64,000 bases of DNA, from positions 62,001 to 126,000 of the forward strand of contig NZ_FKBS01000006.1 in assembly GCF_900078315.1 (NCBI RefSeq), given 5' to 3'. Source of the DNA: Bordetella ansorpii (GTDB lineage: Bacteria; Pseudomonadota; Gammaproteobacteria; Burkholderiales; Burkholderiaceae_B). A program made the translations under genes and the position numbers. Below the pieces are notes generated by a model, which saw nothing but the letters and a program-made list of their open reading frames with translations, made no database searches and had not been told where the DNA came from. This document shows positions 45,490 to 55,085 of the stretch, piece by piece. Position 1 is the first letter of the stretch. Each line of letters opens with the position of its first letter.

Positions 45490-46830
45490 ACTCGAAAAAA
45501 TCTCCCCCAGCAGATCATCGCTGGTGAACTTCCCCGTGATCGACGTCAGGCTTTCATGCGCCAGCCGCAGTTCCTCGGCGAACAGATCCAGCACCCGATC
45601 ATCCAGCTCGGCATGTTCCCCGGCAATCGCCAGATGCTCCGCCGACGCCTGCAGCGCATGCAGATGCCGTTCGCGCGCCAGCCAGGGCGATTCCCCACCG
45701 GGGTTCCACCCCGCCAACCGCAGCAGCTCGCTGCGCAGCGTATCGAGCCCCACCCCTTCACGCGCGGAAATCGCCAGCGACCCTTCCGGCGCCACAAACC
45801 CCGCCGCATTCCCCAACAGATCCGCCTTGTTGTAGACCACCAGCACCGGCGTGCGCGCCGGCAGCCGATCGGTGATCGCGGCATCCAGCTGATCCCCCGG
45901 CCGCGTGACATCCTGCAGATGCAGGATCACATCCGCCCGCTCGATCTCTTTCCACGTACGCGCGATGCCGATGCTCTCCACCGTATCCTCGGTCTCGCGC
46001 AGCCCCGCGGTATCGACGATATGTAGCGGCACACCATCGATATGGATCTCCTGCACCACCTTGTCCCGCGTCGTGCCCGCAATAGGCGTCACGATGGCCA
46101 CTTCGTCACCCGCCAGCGCATTCAGCAGGCTCGACTTTCCCACGTTGGGTTGCCCGGCCAGCACCACATGCAAGCCCTCGCGCAGGATCACGCCCTGGCG
46201 CGCCTGCGCGATCAGCGTATCCAGATCGGCTACCAATGCCGCCAGCGTCGGCCGCGCCTGGTACTTCTCCAGGAAGTCGATTTCCTCTTCCGGAAAATCC
46301 AGCGTCGCTTCGACCAGCATGCGCAGGTGCACGATGCGTTCGGCAAGCGTTTCCACGCGCCGCGAGAAGTCGCCGGACAGCGACGCCATCGCGCCACGCG
46401 CCGCCGCCTCGGACGACGCGTCGATCAGGTCCGCCACGGCCTCGGCCTGGGCCAGGTCCATCCGATCATTCAGAAACGCGCGCCGCGTGAACTCGCCCGG
46501 CTCGGCCAGCCGGATGCCCTGCTCGCGCGCCGCCTCCAGGCAACGCGACAGCAGGCGCCGCAACACCGCGGGTCCGCCATGTCCCTGCAACTCCAGCACA
46601 TCTTCGCCGGTGTACGAGTTCGGCCCCTTGAAGTACAGCGCGATCCCCTGGTCCAGCACTTCGCCGTCGGCCGCCGTGAACGGCAGGTAGTGCGCATGCC
46701 GCGGCGTCAGCGTCCGGCCGAACAGCGACAGCATCACAGGCACCAAGTCGGAGCCTGACACGCGCACCACGCCAATGCCGCCCCGTCCGGGAGCAGTGGC
46801 GATGGCAGCGATGGGGGCGGTGGGGAACAT
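45472..46830 (-). CDS. mnmE: tRNA modification GTPase MnmE (TrmE/ThdF)
   Basis: About 452 residues from ATG 46830; an in-frame reading up to 46890 precedes it but lacks homology. The N-terminal tetrahydrofolate-binding domain begins [20 protein letters not shown]. GTPase motifs: [14 protein letters not shown] near residue 230, then AGTTRD and a DTAGLRE-type G3. The C-terminus ends FCIGK, whose cysteine is required for tRNA U34 modification with MnmG. In this window the gene is intact and its 3' end is the island's attachment site. Confidence 0.96.
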   Translation of the reverse strand: MFPTAPIAAIATAPGRGGIGVVRVSGSDLVPVMLSLFGRTLTPRHAHYLPFTAADGEVLDQGIALYFKGPNSYTGEDVLELQGHGGPAVLRRLLSRCLEAAREQGIRLAEPGEFTRRAFLNDRMDLAQAEAVADLIDASSEAAARGAMASLSGDFSRRVETLAERIVHLRMLVEATLDFPEEEIDFLEKYQARPTLAALVADLDTLIAQARQGVILREGLHVVLAGQPNVGKSSLLNALAGDEVAIVTPIAGTTRDKVVQEIHIDGVPLHIVDTAGLRETEDTVESIGIARTWKEIERADVILHLQDVTRPGDQLDAAITDRLPARTPVLVVYNKADLLGNAAGFVAPEGSLAISAREGVGLDTLRSELLRLAGWNPGGESPWLARERHLHALQASAEHLAIAGEHAELDDRVLDLFAEELRLAHESLTSITGKFTSDDLLGEIFSSFCIGK

Positions 46831-46977
46831 CGGGTAATTACTCTGTTTAAAAGGCCTGGGGGATAAGGGAATATACCTGCTGCCCGGCACCCTGCCTTGC
46901 CCTCAATCGACTTGGCATGGACTTTGCTGGTTCAGCATGCATCACCGGCCACAAGCCGGCACACCATGGAGAACACA

Positions 46978-48567
46978 ATGGCGTTCAAGTTCGCACGGGC
47001 ACTGGCCTGTGGCGCGGCGGCGGTGGCAATGGCTTTCGGTGCGGTGGGGGCGGTCCAGGCGCGAGACCTGGTGGTGGGATTGAAGACCGAGCCCAGCTCG
47101 ATGGACCCGCAATATCACGCGCTCACGCCCAACATCCAGATCTCCAACACGATGTTCGACGGCTTGGTGAACACCGACCCCAAGCTCAATCCGAAACCGG
47201 CGCTGGCCGAGTCGTGGACGGTCGACGGCAAGGTCTGGACCTTCAAGCTGCGTAAAGGCGTCAAATTCTCCGACGGCTCGCCGTTCACGGCGGAAGACGT
47301 GGTCTTCACCTATGAACGCGTGCCCAAGGTGCCGAACAGCCCGTCGCCCTTCACGCTGTATCTCAGCGCGGTCGACAAGGTCGAGGCGGTGGATCCGCAG
47401 ACCGTGCGCGTCACCACGAAAGAGCCTTCGCCGCTGCTGCTGGTGAACCTGGCGCAACTGCCCATCATGTCGAAGAAGGCCGCGTCGGGCGCGGCCCCCG
47501 AAGGCAAGACGACGATGGAGTTGAACAGCGGCGACGGCCTGGTCGGCACGGGCCCGTACAAGTTCGTGTCGTGGAAGCGCGGCGCCGAACTGGTGCTGGC
47601 GCGCAATGAAAACTACTGGGGGCCCAAGCCCGCATGGGACCGCATCGTCTACCGGCCCATGACCAACGCCGCTTCGCGCGTGGCCTCGCTGCTGGCAGGC
47701 GACGTGGACATGATCGAGGATCCCCCGACCGATGACCTGGCGCGCCTGAAAGAGAACAAGAAACTCTTCGTCGAACAGACACCTTCGGCGCGCATGATCT
47801 ACGTGGCGATGGACCAGTTCAACGCCGAGAAAAGCCCTGGCATCCAGGGCGCCGACAAGAACCCGCTGAAGGACAAGCGTGTGCGCCAGGCCCTGTCGCT
47901 GGCCATCGACCGCAACGCCATCGTGCAGCGCGTGATGGGCGGCGCGGCGCTGCCCGCGGCCAACCTGCTGCCGTATCCGATGTTCGGCACCTCGAAGGAA
48001 CGCACCGCCATTCCGAAGGCGGATGTCGAAAAAGCCAAGGCGCTGCTGAAAGAGGCCGGCTACCCCGAGGGCTTCTCGATCACGCTGGGCTCGCCGTCGG
48101 GCCGCTACATCAACGACGCCAAGGTGGCGCAGGCCATCGCCTCGATGTGGACCCGCATCGGCGTGAAGACCAGCGTGGACGCGCTGGCGCCGCCGGTGTT
48201 CTTCAAGGGCCGCGACTCGTATCAGTTCAGCGCCTATCTGGCCGGCTGGGCGGTATCGACGGGCGAGATGTCGAACCCGTTGAACTCGCTGCTGGTCACG
48301 CCGGATCCCAAGCGCGGCGTGGGCACCACCAACCGCGGCCGCTACTCGAATCCCGAGATGGACAAGCTGGTCGCGCAGGCCTCGTCCACGATGGACGACA
48401 AGGCGCGCGCCGAACTGCTGCAGAAGGCCAGCGGCATGGCGGTCGACGACTATGCCCTGCTGCCCATCCACTTCGAGCTGTCGGTGTGGGCAATGAAGTC
48501 GGACCTGCGCTATCAGGGCCGCGCGGACCAGACCACCGAAGCCCAGTTCGTCACGCCCGCGAAGTAA
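46978..48567 (+). CDS. ABC transporter substrate-binding protein, family 5 (peptide type)
   Basis: About 529 residues from ATG 46978 with a GGAGA ribosome-binding site; ATG 46966 is a weaker alternative. A clear signal peptide (MAFKFARALACGAAAVAMAF...VQA) directs it to the periplasm. Family 5 marks: DPQYHALTPN near the mature N-terminus and VRQALSLAIDRNAI near residue 305. It is the first gene of a complete dpp-type operon that ends with an M20 amidohydrolase, so a short peptide or an acylated amino acid is a likely ligand. Confidence 0.94.
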   Translation: MAFKFARALACGAAAVAMAFGAVGAVQARDLVVGLKTEPSSMDPQYHALTPNIQISNTMFDGLVNTDPKLNPKPALAESWTVDGKVWTFKLRKGVKFSDGSPFTAEDVVFTYERVPKVPNSPSPFTLYLSAVDKVEAVDPQTVRVTTKEPSPLLLVNLAQLPIMSKKAASGAAPEGKTTMELNSGDGLVGTGPYKFVSWKRGAELVLARNENYWGPKPAWDRIVYRPMTNAASRVASLLAGDVDMIEDPPTDDLARLKENKKLFVEQTPSARMIYVAMDQFNAEKSPGIQGADKNPLKDKRVRQALSLAIDRNAIVQRVMGGAALPAANLLPYPMFGTSKERTAIPKADVEKAKALLKEAGYPEGFSITLGSPSGRYINDAKVAQAIASMWTRIGVKTSVDALAPPVFFKGRDSYQFSAYLAGWAVSTGEMSNPLNSLLVTPDPKRGVGTTNRGRYSNPEMDKLVAQASSTMDDKARAELLQKASGMAVDDYALLPIHFELSVWAMKSDLRYQGRADQTTEAQFVTPAK

Positions 48568-48574
48568 TCGACGT

Positions 48575-48605
48575 GCCGCTTATCCGTTGTAGCTGTAGAA
48601 GCGGC
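48575..48605 (+). other. Intercistronic hairpin
   Basis: GCCGCTT (48575-48581) and AAGCGGC (48599-48605), 7-bp stem, 17-base loop, between the binding-protein and permease genes. Such hairpins often leave binding-protein mRNA more abundant than the rest. No T-run. Confidence 0.45.
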
Positions 48606-48619
48606 GGGAGGAGGTTGCC

Positions 48620-49594
48620 GTGCTAGCCACGATCATCCGCCGCCTGCTGCAGACGATCGTCGTGATGGTGGTGATGTCGGCGTTGGTGTTCGCCGGCATC
48701 TACATGATCGGCGATCCCATCGCCATGCTGGCCAGCCCCGAGGCCACCGAGGCGCAGCGTGAAGCCATCCGGCGTGCGCTGGGATTGGACCTGCCGTTGT
48801 GGCGCCAGTACCTGATCTTCATGAGCCAGGCGGTGCAAGGCGACTTCGGCAACAGCTTCCTGACCGGCGAGCCGGCCATGCGCCTGATCCTGCAGCGCAT
48901 GCCGGCCACGCTGGAGCTGGCCACCGTGGCGATGCTGATCTCGGTGCTGGTGGGCGTGCCGCTGGGCATCCTGGCGGGCCTCAAGCCGAAGGCGGCGCGA
49001 TCGCGCGCCATCATGACGGGCTCGGTGCTCGGTTTCTCGCTGCCCAACTTCTGGGTCGGCATGATGTTGATCATGGTGTTCGCGGTGATGCTGGGCTGGT
49101 TGCCGGCCAGCGGGCGGGGCGACACCGTGGCGTTGGGGCCCATCGGTCTCAGCGTGCTGACGCTGGATGGCTGGTCGCGCCTGCTGCTGCCCGCGCTGAC
49201 CATCGCGCTGGCCAAGTGTTCGCTGGTGATCCGCGTGACGCGCGCGGCCACGCGCGAATCGCTGCCCATGGACTACATCAAGTTCGCGCGCGCCAAGGGC
49301 CTGTCCGAAAAGCGCGTGCTGGGCGTGCACCTGCTGAAGAACATCCTGATTCCCGTGGTGACGGTGTCAGGCCTGGAGTACGGCCAGGTGATCGCCTTCG
49401 CCGTCGTCACCGAAACGGTGTTCTCGTGGCCCGGCATGGGCAAGCTGCTGATCGACTCCATCATCAACCTGGATCGTCCGGTGGTGGTGGCCTACCTGAT
49501 GCTGACGGTCTTCCTGCTGGTGATGCTGAACCTCGTGGTCGACATTCTGTACACCGTGCTCGATCCCCGCGTACGTCTGGATGCCCGCCGATGA
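48620..49594 (+). CDS. ABC transporter permease, DppB type
   Basis: A 324-residue permease starting at a GTG with GGGAGGAGG upstream. Membrane segment at the start (IIRRLLQTIVVMVVMSALVF), motif YMIGDPIAML and the cytoplasmic EAA loop (FARAKGLSEKRVLGVHLLKN, near residue 225) are typical of DppB. Its stop overlaps the next start as ATGA. Confidence 0.93.
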   Translation: MLATIIRRLLQTIVVMVVMSALVFAGIYMIGDPIAMLASPEATEAQREAIRRALGLDLPLWRQYLIFMSQAVQGDFGNSFLTGEPAMRLILQRMPATLELATVAMLISVLVGVPLGILAGLKPKAARSRAIMTGSVLGFSLPNFWVGMMLIMVFAVMLGWLPASGRGDTVALGPIGLSVLTLDGWSRLLLPALTIALAKCSLVIRVTRAATRESLPMDYIKFARAKGLSEKRVLGVHLLKNILIPVVTVSGLEYGQVIAFAVVTETVFSWPGMGKLLIDSIINLDRPVVVAYLMLTVFLLVMLNLVVDILYTVLDPRVRLDARR

Positions 49595-50493
49595 CTACCA
49601 CCACGCTTTCCACGCCGGCCGTCGAGTCTCCGTGGCGCAGACTGGCCTCGGATTTCTTCGCCAGCAAGCTTGCCACGCTGGGCCTGGTGCTGCTGGTCCT
49701 GGTGATCGGCGCGGCGCTGCTGGCGCCGTGGATCGCGCCGCAGAATCCCTACGACATCGGCTCGCTGGACATCATGGATTCCAAGCTGCCGCCGGGCGGC
49801 GAAAGCATGACCGGCAGCGCCTATCTGCTGGGCACCGATGGCCAGGCGCGCGACGTGCTGTCGGCCATCCTGTACGGCCTGCGCACCAGCCTGATGGTGG
49901 GTTTCGTGTCGGTGCTGGCGGCGTTCGCCATCGGCGCGGCGGTGGGCCTGGTGGCGGCTTATTTCGGTGGCCGCGTGGATGCGCTGCTGATGCGCATCGT
50001 GGACATCCAGCTGTCCTTTCCCGCCATCCTGGTGGCGCTGATGCTGTTGGCCATCCTGGGCAAGGGCGTGGACAAGGTCATCATCGCGCTGGTGGTGGTG
50101 CAGTGGGCCTATTTCGCACGGGCCGCGCGCGGCGCCGCGCTGGTCGAGCGCGGCAAGGAATACGTCGAGGCCGCGCGTTGCCTGTCGCTGGGATGGGGGC
50201 GCATCCTGTTCCGCCACGTGCTGCCCAACTGCATGCCGCCCCTGATCGTCATCGCCACCATCGACCTGGCGCACGCCATCGCGCTGGAGGCTACGCTGTC
50301 GTTCCTGGGCGTGGGTGTGCCGGTGACCGAACCCTCGCTGGGCATGTTGATCTCCAACGGCTTCGAGTACCTGCTGTCCGGGCAATACTGGATCTCGTTC
50401 TTTCCCGGCATCGCGCTGGCCATCTCCATCATCGCCATCAACCTGGTGGGCGATCATCTGCGCGACGTGCTCAACCCGCGCCACGTTTCCTGA
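49591..50493 (+). CDS. ABC transporter permease, DppC type
   Basis: A 300-residue permease coupled to the previous one by ATGA overlap. GTDGQARDVLS near residue 85, the site of the DppC GTDxxGRD motif (here Gln-Ala instead of Leu-Gly), and an EAA loop (YVEAARCLSLGWGRILFRHV, near residue 188) are visible. Works with the adjacent DppB-type subunit. Confidence 0.92.
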   Translation: MTTTTLSTPAVESPWRRLASDFFASKLATLGLVLLVLVIGAALLAPWIAPQNPYDIGSLDIMDSKLPPGGESMTGSAYLLGTDGQARDVLSAILYGLRTSLMVGFVSVLAAFAIGAAVGLVAAYFGGRVDALLMRIVDIQLSFPAILVALMLLAILGKGVDKVIIALVVVQWAYFARAARGAALVERGKEYVEAARCLSLGWGRILFRHVLPNCMPPLIVIATIDLAHAIALEATLSFLGVGVPVTEPSLGMLISNGFEYLLSGQYWISFFPGIALAISIIAINLVGDHLRDVLNPRHVS

Positions 50494-50505
50494 GGGCTGC
50501 ACGCC

Positions 50506-51495
50506 ATGGACAACGTCATCGCCCCTGAAAACGAAGCCGTGCTGGACGTGCGCGGCCTGAAGACGCATTTTCATACACGCGCCGGCGTGGTCAAGGCCGT
50601 GGACGGCGTCGACCTGACGCTGGCGCGCGGCGAGATCCTGGGCCTGGTCGGCGAGTCCGGCTCGGGCAAGAGCATCACCGGCTTCTCGTTGATGGGCTTG
50701 CTGGACGAGCCGGGCCGCATCGTCGACGGCAGCATCCGCTTCGCGGGCAACGACTTGCGGCAGGCCTCGCCCGCGCAGTGGCGCACGCTGCGCGGCAACG
50801 AGATCGCGATGATCTTCCAGGATCCGATGATGACGCTCAACCCTGTGTTGCGCGTGGATACCCAGATGATCGAAACGGTGCTGGCGCATCACGACGTCAG
50901 CCGCGCCGAGGCGCACGACCGCGCACTGAAGACCCTGGCGATGGTCGGTATTCCCGCGCCGCAGGAACGCCTGCGCGCCTATCCGCATCAATTGTCCGGC
51001 GGCATGCGGCAACGCGTGGCCATCGCCATCGCGCTGCTGAACAAGCCTCGCCTGATCGTGGCCGACGAACCCACGACCGCGCTGGACGTCACCATCCAGG
51101 GCCAGATCCTGTACGAGATGCAGAACCTGTGCCGCGACACCGGCACGGCGCTGATCTGGATCACGCACGACCTGGCGGTGGTCGCGGGGCTGGCCGACCG
51201 CGTGTCGGTGATGTACGCGGGACGCGTGGTGGAAACGGGCGCCACCGGCGACGTCATCGGCCATCCGCTGCATCCCTACACGCATGGCCTGATCGCCTCG
51301 ATCCCCACGCCCGAATCGCGTGGCAAGCCTTTGGCGCAGATCCCGGGCATGACGCCTTCGCTGTTGAACCTGCCGCAGGGCTGTGCCTTTCGCACGCGCT
51401 GTCCCCGTGCCTCGCAGGCTTGCGAGACAGCGCCCGAGTCCGTCGAACACCGGCCCGCGCATTGGGTGCGCTGCTGGCATCCCGGAGAGCCGTAA
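50506..51495 (+). CDS. ABC transporter ATP-binding protein, DppD type
   Basis: A 329-residue ATPase with Walker A GESGSGKS, signature LSGGMRQRV, Walker B VADEPTTALD, H-loop ITHDLAV and the C-terminal oligopeptide-type cysteine cluster (CAFRTRCPRASQAC). It starts 12 bp after the permease stop and its stop abuts the next GTG. Confidence 0.93.
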   Translation: MDNVIAPENEAVLDVRGLKTHFHTRAGVVKAVDGVDLTLARGEILGLVGESGSGKSITGFSLMGLLDEPGRIVDGSIRFAGNDLRQASPAQWRTLRGNEIAMIFQDPMMTLNPVLRVDTQMIETVLAHHDVSRAEAHDRALKTLAMVGIPAPQERLRAYPHQLSGGMRQRVAIAIALLNKPRLIVADEPTTALDVTIQGQILYEMQNLCRDTGTALIWITHDLAVVAGLADRVSVMYAGRVVETGATGDVIGHPLHPYTHGLIASIPTPESRGKPLAQIPGMTPSLLNLPQGCAFRTRCPRASQACETAPESVEHRPAHWVRCWHPGEP

Positions 51496-52515
51496 GTGGA
51501 TACCCCCCAGAACGCCGCATTGCTGCTGTCGCTGCGCCAGGTACAGATGCGCTTCGTGCAGCCGGTCGACGTGGCCGGCCGCATCGCCAACCTGTTCGGC
51601 GCGGGCCTGAAGACGCTGACCGTGCATGCGGTCGATGGCGTGGATCTCGACGTGGCGGCTGGCGAAGTCATCGGCATCGTCGGCGAGTCGGGTTGCGGCA
51701 AGTCCACGCTGGGCCGCATCGCCGCGGGCATCCTGCGGCCGACCGACGGCGCCATCCACTACCGCGGCCGCAACGTCGCCGGCCTGCAGGCCGACGAGCG
51801 GCGCCAGTACGAACTGGGCGTGCAGATGATCTTCCAGGACCCGTATGCCTCGCTGAATCCGCGCATGCGCGTGGCCGACATCGTGGGCGAGGCGCCGATG
51901 GTGCACGGCCTGGTGACGCGCCGCGACCGCACGGAATACGTGGCCGAGCTGATGCGCCAGGTGGGGCTCGATCCTTCCTATGCGCAGCGTTATCCGCACC
52001 AGTTCTCCGGCGGCCAGCGTCAGCGCATCGGCATCGCGCGCGCGCTGGCCCTGAAGCCTTCCGCCATCGTGTGCGACGAGGCCGTGGCCGCGCTGGACGT
52101 GTCCATCCAGGCGCAGGTGCTGAACCTGTTCGAGCGCCTGCGCGCCGACCTGAACCTGACGTACCTGTTCATCAGCCACAACCTGAGCGTGGTCAGCCAC
52201 ATCTCGGATCGCGTGGCCATCATGTACCTGGGCCGGGTGGTCGAGCTGGCGAGCGCGCAGGACGTGTTCGCGCGCGCCAACCATCCGTACACGCAGGCAT
52301 TGCTGAAGGAACTGCCGACGCTGTCGGCGGGCCGGCGTCAGTACCAGCCCATCAAGGGCGAGCTGCCGTCGCCGTTGGCGCCGCCGCCGGGCTGTACTTT
52401 TCACCCCCGTTGTCCGCACGCCATGCCGCGTTGCAAGACCGAGCAGCCGATGCTGCGCCGCGTGGCGCCGGGCCATCTCAGCGCCTGCCATTTGAATGAC
52501 GCTCCCGCGGCATGA
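51496..52515 (+). CDS. ABC transporter ATP-binding protein, DppF type
   Basis: A 339-residue ATPase starting at GTG directly after the preceding TAA. Walker A GESGCGKST, signature FSGGQRQRI, Walker B ending VCDEAVAALD (Ala in place of the usual Pro), H-loop ISHNLSV, and the CTFHPRCPHAMPRC cluster at the C-terminus. A long N-terminal extension (about 45 residues before the nucleotide-binding region) is seen. Completes the transporter. Confidence 0.92.
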   Translation: MDTPQNAALLLSLRQVQMRFVQPVDVAGRIANLFGAGLKTLTVHAVDGVDLDVAAGEVIGIVGESGCGKSTLGRIAAGILRPTDGAIHYRGRNVAGLQADERRQYELGVQMIFQDPYASLNPRMRVADIVGEAPMVHGLVTRRDRTEYVAELMRQVGLDPSYAQRYPHQFSGGQRQRIGIARALALKPSAIVCDEAVAALDVSIQAQVLNLFERLRADLNLTYLFISHNLSVVSHISDRVAIMYLGRVVELASAQDVFARANHPYTQALLKELPTLSAGRRQYQPIKGELPSPLAPPPGCTFHPRCPHAMPRCKTEQPMLRRVAPGHLSACHLNDAPAA

Positions 52516-52574
52516 TTTAAGATGGATTGGTTAAGGGCCCGTTGTCGGGCCAACGCTTTACGAGGGAATTTCCC

Positions 52575-53780
52575 ATGAAGACCATCGACGAAATCGAACG
52601 CGCGCATGCTGAACTCACCGCCCTGCGGCGCGACATCCACGCCCATCCCGAACTGGCTTTCGAAGAGACCCGCACGTCCGGCCTGGTGGCGCAGCGCCTG
52701 CGCGACCTGGGTCTGGAAGTGCACACCGGCCTGGGCAAGACCGGCGTGGTGGGCGTGCTGCGCGGCACGGGCGGCAACTCGAAACGGGCCGTCAGCCTGC
52801 GCGCCGACATGGATGCGCTGCCCATGCCCGAGCTGAACCGCTTCGAGCATGCTTCCACCATTCCCGGCCGCATGCACGGCTGCGGCCACGATGGCCACAC
52901 CGCCATGCTGATGGGCGCGGCGCAGTACCTGGCGAAGCACCGCGATTTCGACGGCACCGTCAACTTCATCTTCCAACCCGCGGAAGAAGGCGGCAACGCC
53001 GGCGCACGCGCCATGATGCAGGACGGACTGTTCGAGAAATTCCCCTGTGACGCCATCTTCGGCATGCACAACATGCCCGGCATGCCGACCAACCAGTTCG
53101 GTTTCCGCACCGGTCCGGCCATGGCCTCCAGCAACCGCTGGGACATTGTGATCAAGGGCATCGGCGGCCATGCCGCGCAGCCGCACCGCGCGGTCGATCC
53201 TATCGTGGTGGCGGCCGACATGGTGCACGCGCTGCAGACCGTCATCTCGCGCAGCCGCGATCCGCTGGATTCGGCGGTGCTGTCCATCACGCAGATCCAT
53301 GCGGGCGACGCCTACAACGTGATCCCCAACGAGGCCGTGCTGCGCGGCACGGTGCGCACCTACACCACCGAGGCGCTGGACAAGATCGAGGAAGACATGC
53401 GCCGCATCGCCACGACGCTGCCGCAGGTCTATGGCGGCACGGGCGAGCTTCACTTCGTGCGCGCTTACCCGCCGTTGGTCAACTGGGAAAAGGAAACCGC
53501 CTTCGCCGCGCAGGTCGCGCGCGACACCTTCGGCGACGAAGCCGTCGATACGACCATCCCGGCGTTCATGGGCGCCGAGGACTTCTCGTTCTTCCTGGAA
53601 GCCAAGCCTGGCTGCTACCTGTTCCTGGGCAATGGCGAGGGCGATCACCGCCTGGCCAGCTACCACGGCATGGGGCCGTGCCAACTGCACAACTCCAACT
53701 ACGATTTCAACGATGCGTTGCTGCCCGTGGGCGCGACGTACTGGGTGAAGCTGGTGCAGGCCTTCTTCAAGCAGGCCTGA
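52575..53780 (+). CDS. M20-family metallo-amidohydrolase (hippurate/acyl-amino-acid hydrolase type)
   Basis: A 401-residue M20D-type amidohydrolase that probably releases amino acids from N-acyl or peptide conjugates. Metal ligands are visible: MHGCGHDGHTAM near residue 105 and EEGGNAG near 138, with a late His in GAEDFSFFL's region. Start at ATG 52575 after AGGGAA; a longer in-frame reading has no support. It is the last gene of the second dpp operon, matching an uptake-and-hydrolysis role. Confidence 0.9.
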   Translation: MKTIDEIERAHAELTALRRDIHAHPELAFEETRTSGLVAQRLRDLGLEVHTGLGKTGVVGVLRGTGGNSKRAVSLRADMDALPMPELNRFEHASTIPGRMHGCGHDGHTAMLMGAAQYLAKHRDFDGTVNFIFQPAEEGGNAGARAMMQDGLFEKFPCDAIFGMHNMPGMPTNQFGFRTGPAMASSNRWDIVIKGIGGHAAQPHRAVDPIVVAADMVHALQTVISRSRDPLDSAVLSITQIHAGDAYNVIPNEAVLRGTVRTYTTEALDKIEEDMRRIATTLPQVYGGTGELHFVRAYPPLVNWEKETAFAAQVARDTFGDEAVDTTIPAFMGAEDFSFFLEAKPGCYLFLGNGEGDHRLASYHGMGPCQLHNSNYDFNDALLPVGATYWVKLVQAFFKQA

Positions 53781-53828
53781 CGGCATAAGCGGCGGCGCCA
53801 TGCCGCCGCGTAGCCCTTGCACGCCGAG

Positions 53829-53852
53829 CGCCGACCGAGAGGTCGGCGTTTT
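53829..53852 (+). terminator. Rho-independent terminator of the second dpp operon
   Basis: Perfect 8-bp stem CGCCGACC / GGTCGGCG with a GAGA loop, followed by TTTT, 48 bp after the amidohydrolase stop. A separate GC hairpin (GCGGCGGC / GCCGCCGC) lies at 53789-53809. Confidence 0.85.
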
Positions 53853-54111
53853 GCATTGACGCCCCTTTTTGGGGCCGACCGTGGCGCGCCGAACCCGATT
53901 CAAGCGTGTTCGACCCATGCGTTCCAGCATAAGCATATGGGCCGATTTCATATGCGTACCCATATGACTAAAAGCTCTGTCGAAAGGCGGATTTATTCGT
54001 TTGCGTAAGGCCTCGGCGTTTTCATAATCAGAGCTCCTGACTCATATAAGCGCCGCCTATATCGCGGCAAGGTAGCCGGTCCGCAAGCGGGCCGCTGCAT
54101 GGAGCAAAACG
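53853..54111. other. Intergenic region upstream of the dioxygenase gene
   Basis: 259 bp without a gene, AT-richer than the flanks. It holds the CATATGGG / CCCATATG inverted repeat (listed separately). A promoter for the sulfonate-type operon must lie here, but no boxes are certain. Confidence 0.5.
53934..53966. promoter_or_regulatory. Palindromic operator candidate upstream of the TauD-like operon
   Basis: CATATGGG (53934-53941) and its inverse CCCATATG (53959-53966), with a further palindrome CATATG (53949-53954) near the centre. Three CATATG cores at 15- and 12-bp steps suggest a regulator-binding cluster. No regulator gene is adjacent, so the binding protein is unknown. Confidence 0.5.
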
Positions 54112-55044
54112 ATGTCCGCCAATCCCGTCATCCTCGAACGTCCTGTCTCGGCTGGGCCGCAATCGGCTGGGTCGCACTCGGCCGCCGCCCCGCAAAGCTT
54201 CGAGGTTCGCCCTTTCGCCAACGGCATTGGCGCCGAGATCGTGGGCATCGACCTGGGCCGCGACCTGAACGCAGAAGACTTCGGCCGCGTGCATCGCGCC
54301 CATCTCGACTATCACGTGGTGGTGTTCCGCGACCAGCGGATCACCCCGCAGCAGCACATCGACTTCAGCCGCCGCTTCGGCAAGCTGATGATCCACGTGC
54401 TGCACCAGTTCCACCTGGCCGGCCATCCCGAGATCCTCATCATCTCCAACGTCGTCGAGAACGGCCAGCCCATCGGCCTGGGCGACGCGGGCAAGGAATG
54501 GCACTCGGACATCTCGTACAAGGAATTGCCGGCCCTGGGGTCTCTATTGCATGCGCAAGAGCTGCCGTCCGAAGGCGGCGATACCCTGTTCGCCGACATG
54601 GAGCTGGCCTACAAGACCTTGCCCGAGCACCTGCGTAAAGTGGTCGAAGGCCGCAACGCCATCCACTCGTACCTGGCCCGCTACGACCGCCTGCGCGGCC
54701 AGAGCAACTGGCGTCCCACGCTCAGCGCCGAGCAGATCGCCCAGGTGAAGGAAGTGTCGCATCCCGTGGTGCGCACCCATCCCGAAACCGGCCGACGCGC
54801 GCTGTTCGTCAGCGAAGGCTTCACGACCCGCATCGAGGGCCTGCCCGAAGACGAAAGCCGCCAGGTCCTGGACGAGCTGAACGCGCACGCCGTGCGTCCC
54901 GAGCACATCTACCGCCACCAGTGGCAGCCGCACGATCTGCTGTTCTGGGACAACCGCTCGCTGATCCACCTGGCCGCCGGCTGCCCGCCCGAACTGCGCC
55001 GCAAGCTGTTCCGCACCACCATCGAAGGCGACGCGCCTTTCTAA
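54112..55044 (+). CDS. TauD/TfdA-family Fe(II)/2-oxoglutarate dioxygenase
   Basis: A 310-residue non-heme iron dioxygenase. Iron ligands fit His131-x-Asp133 (WHSDISY) and distal His286 (NRSLIHLAAG), with Arg301 for 2-oxoglutarate. TauD releases sulfite from taurine; TfdA cleaves phenoxyacetate. It precedes an ABC transporter of the SsuABC/TauABC type, so an organosulfur substrate is likely, though the exact one cannot be given. Starts with ATG, ribosome-binding site weak. Confidence 0.9.
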   Translation: MSANPVILERPVSAGPQSAGSHSAAAPQSFEVRPFANGIGAEIVGIDLGRDLNAEDFGRVHRAHLDYHVVVFRDQRITPQQHIDFSRRFGKLMIHVLHQFHLAGHPEILIISNVVENGQPIGLGDAGKEWHSDISYKELPALGSLLHAQELPSEGGDTLFADMELAYKTLPEHLRKVVEGRNAIHSYLARYDRLRGQSNWRPTLSAEQIAQVKEVSHPVVRTHPETGRRALFVSEGFTTRIEGLPEDESRQVLDELNAHAVRPEHIYRHQWQPHDLLFWDNRSLIHLAAGCPPELRRKLFRTTIEGDAPF

Positions 55045-55085
55045 GGCCGCGCCGCATCTCCCCTACGCTTTACGGACGTTCTCTC

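Noticed and set aside
49492-52491. A 999-codon minus-strand open frame
   Set aside because: It is antisense to permease and ATPase genes of the second dpp operon, rich in His/Gln/Arg from GC-rich reverse frames, with no domain.
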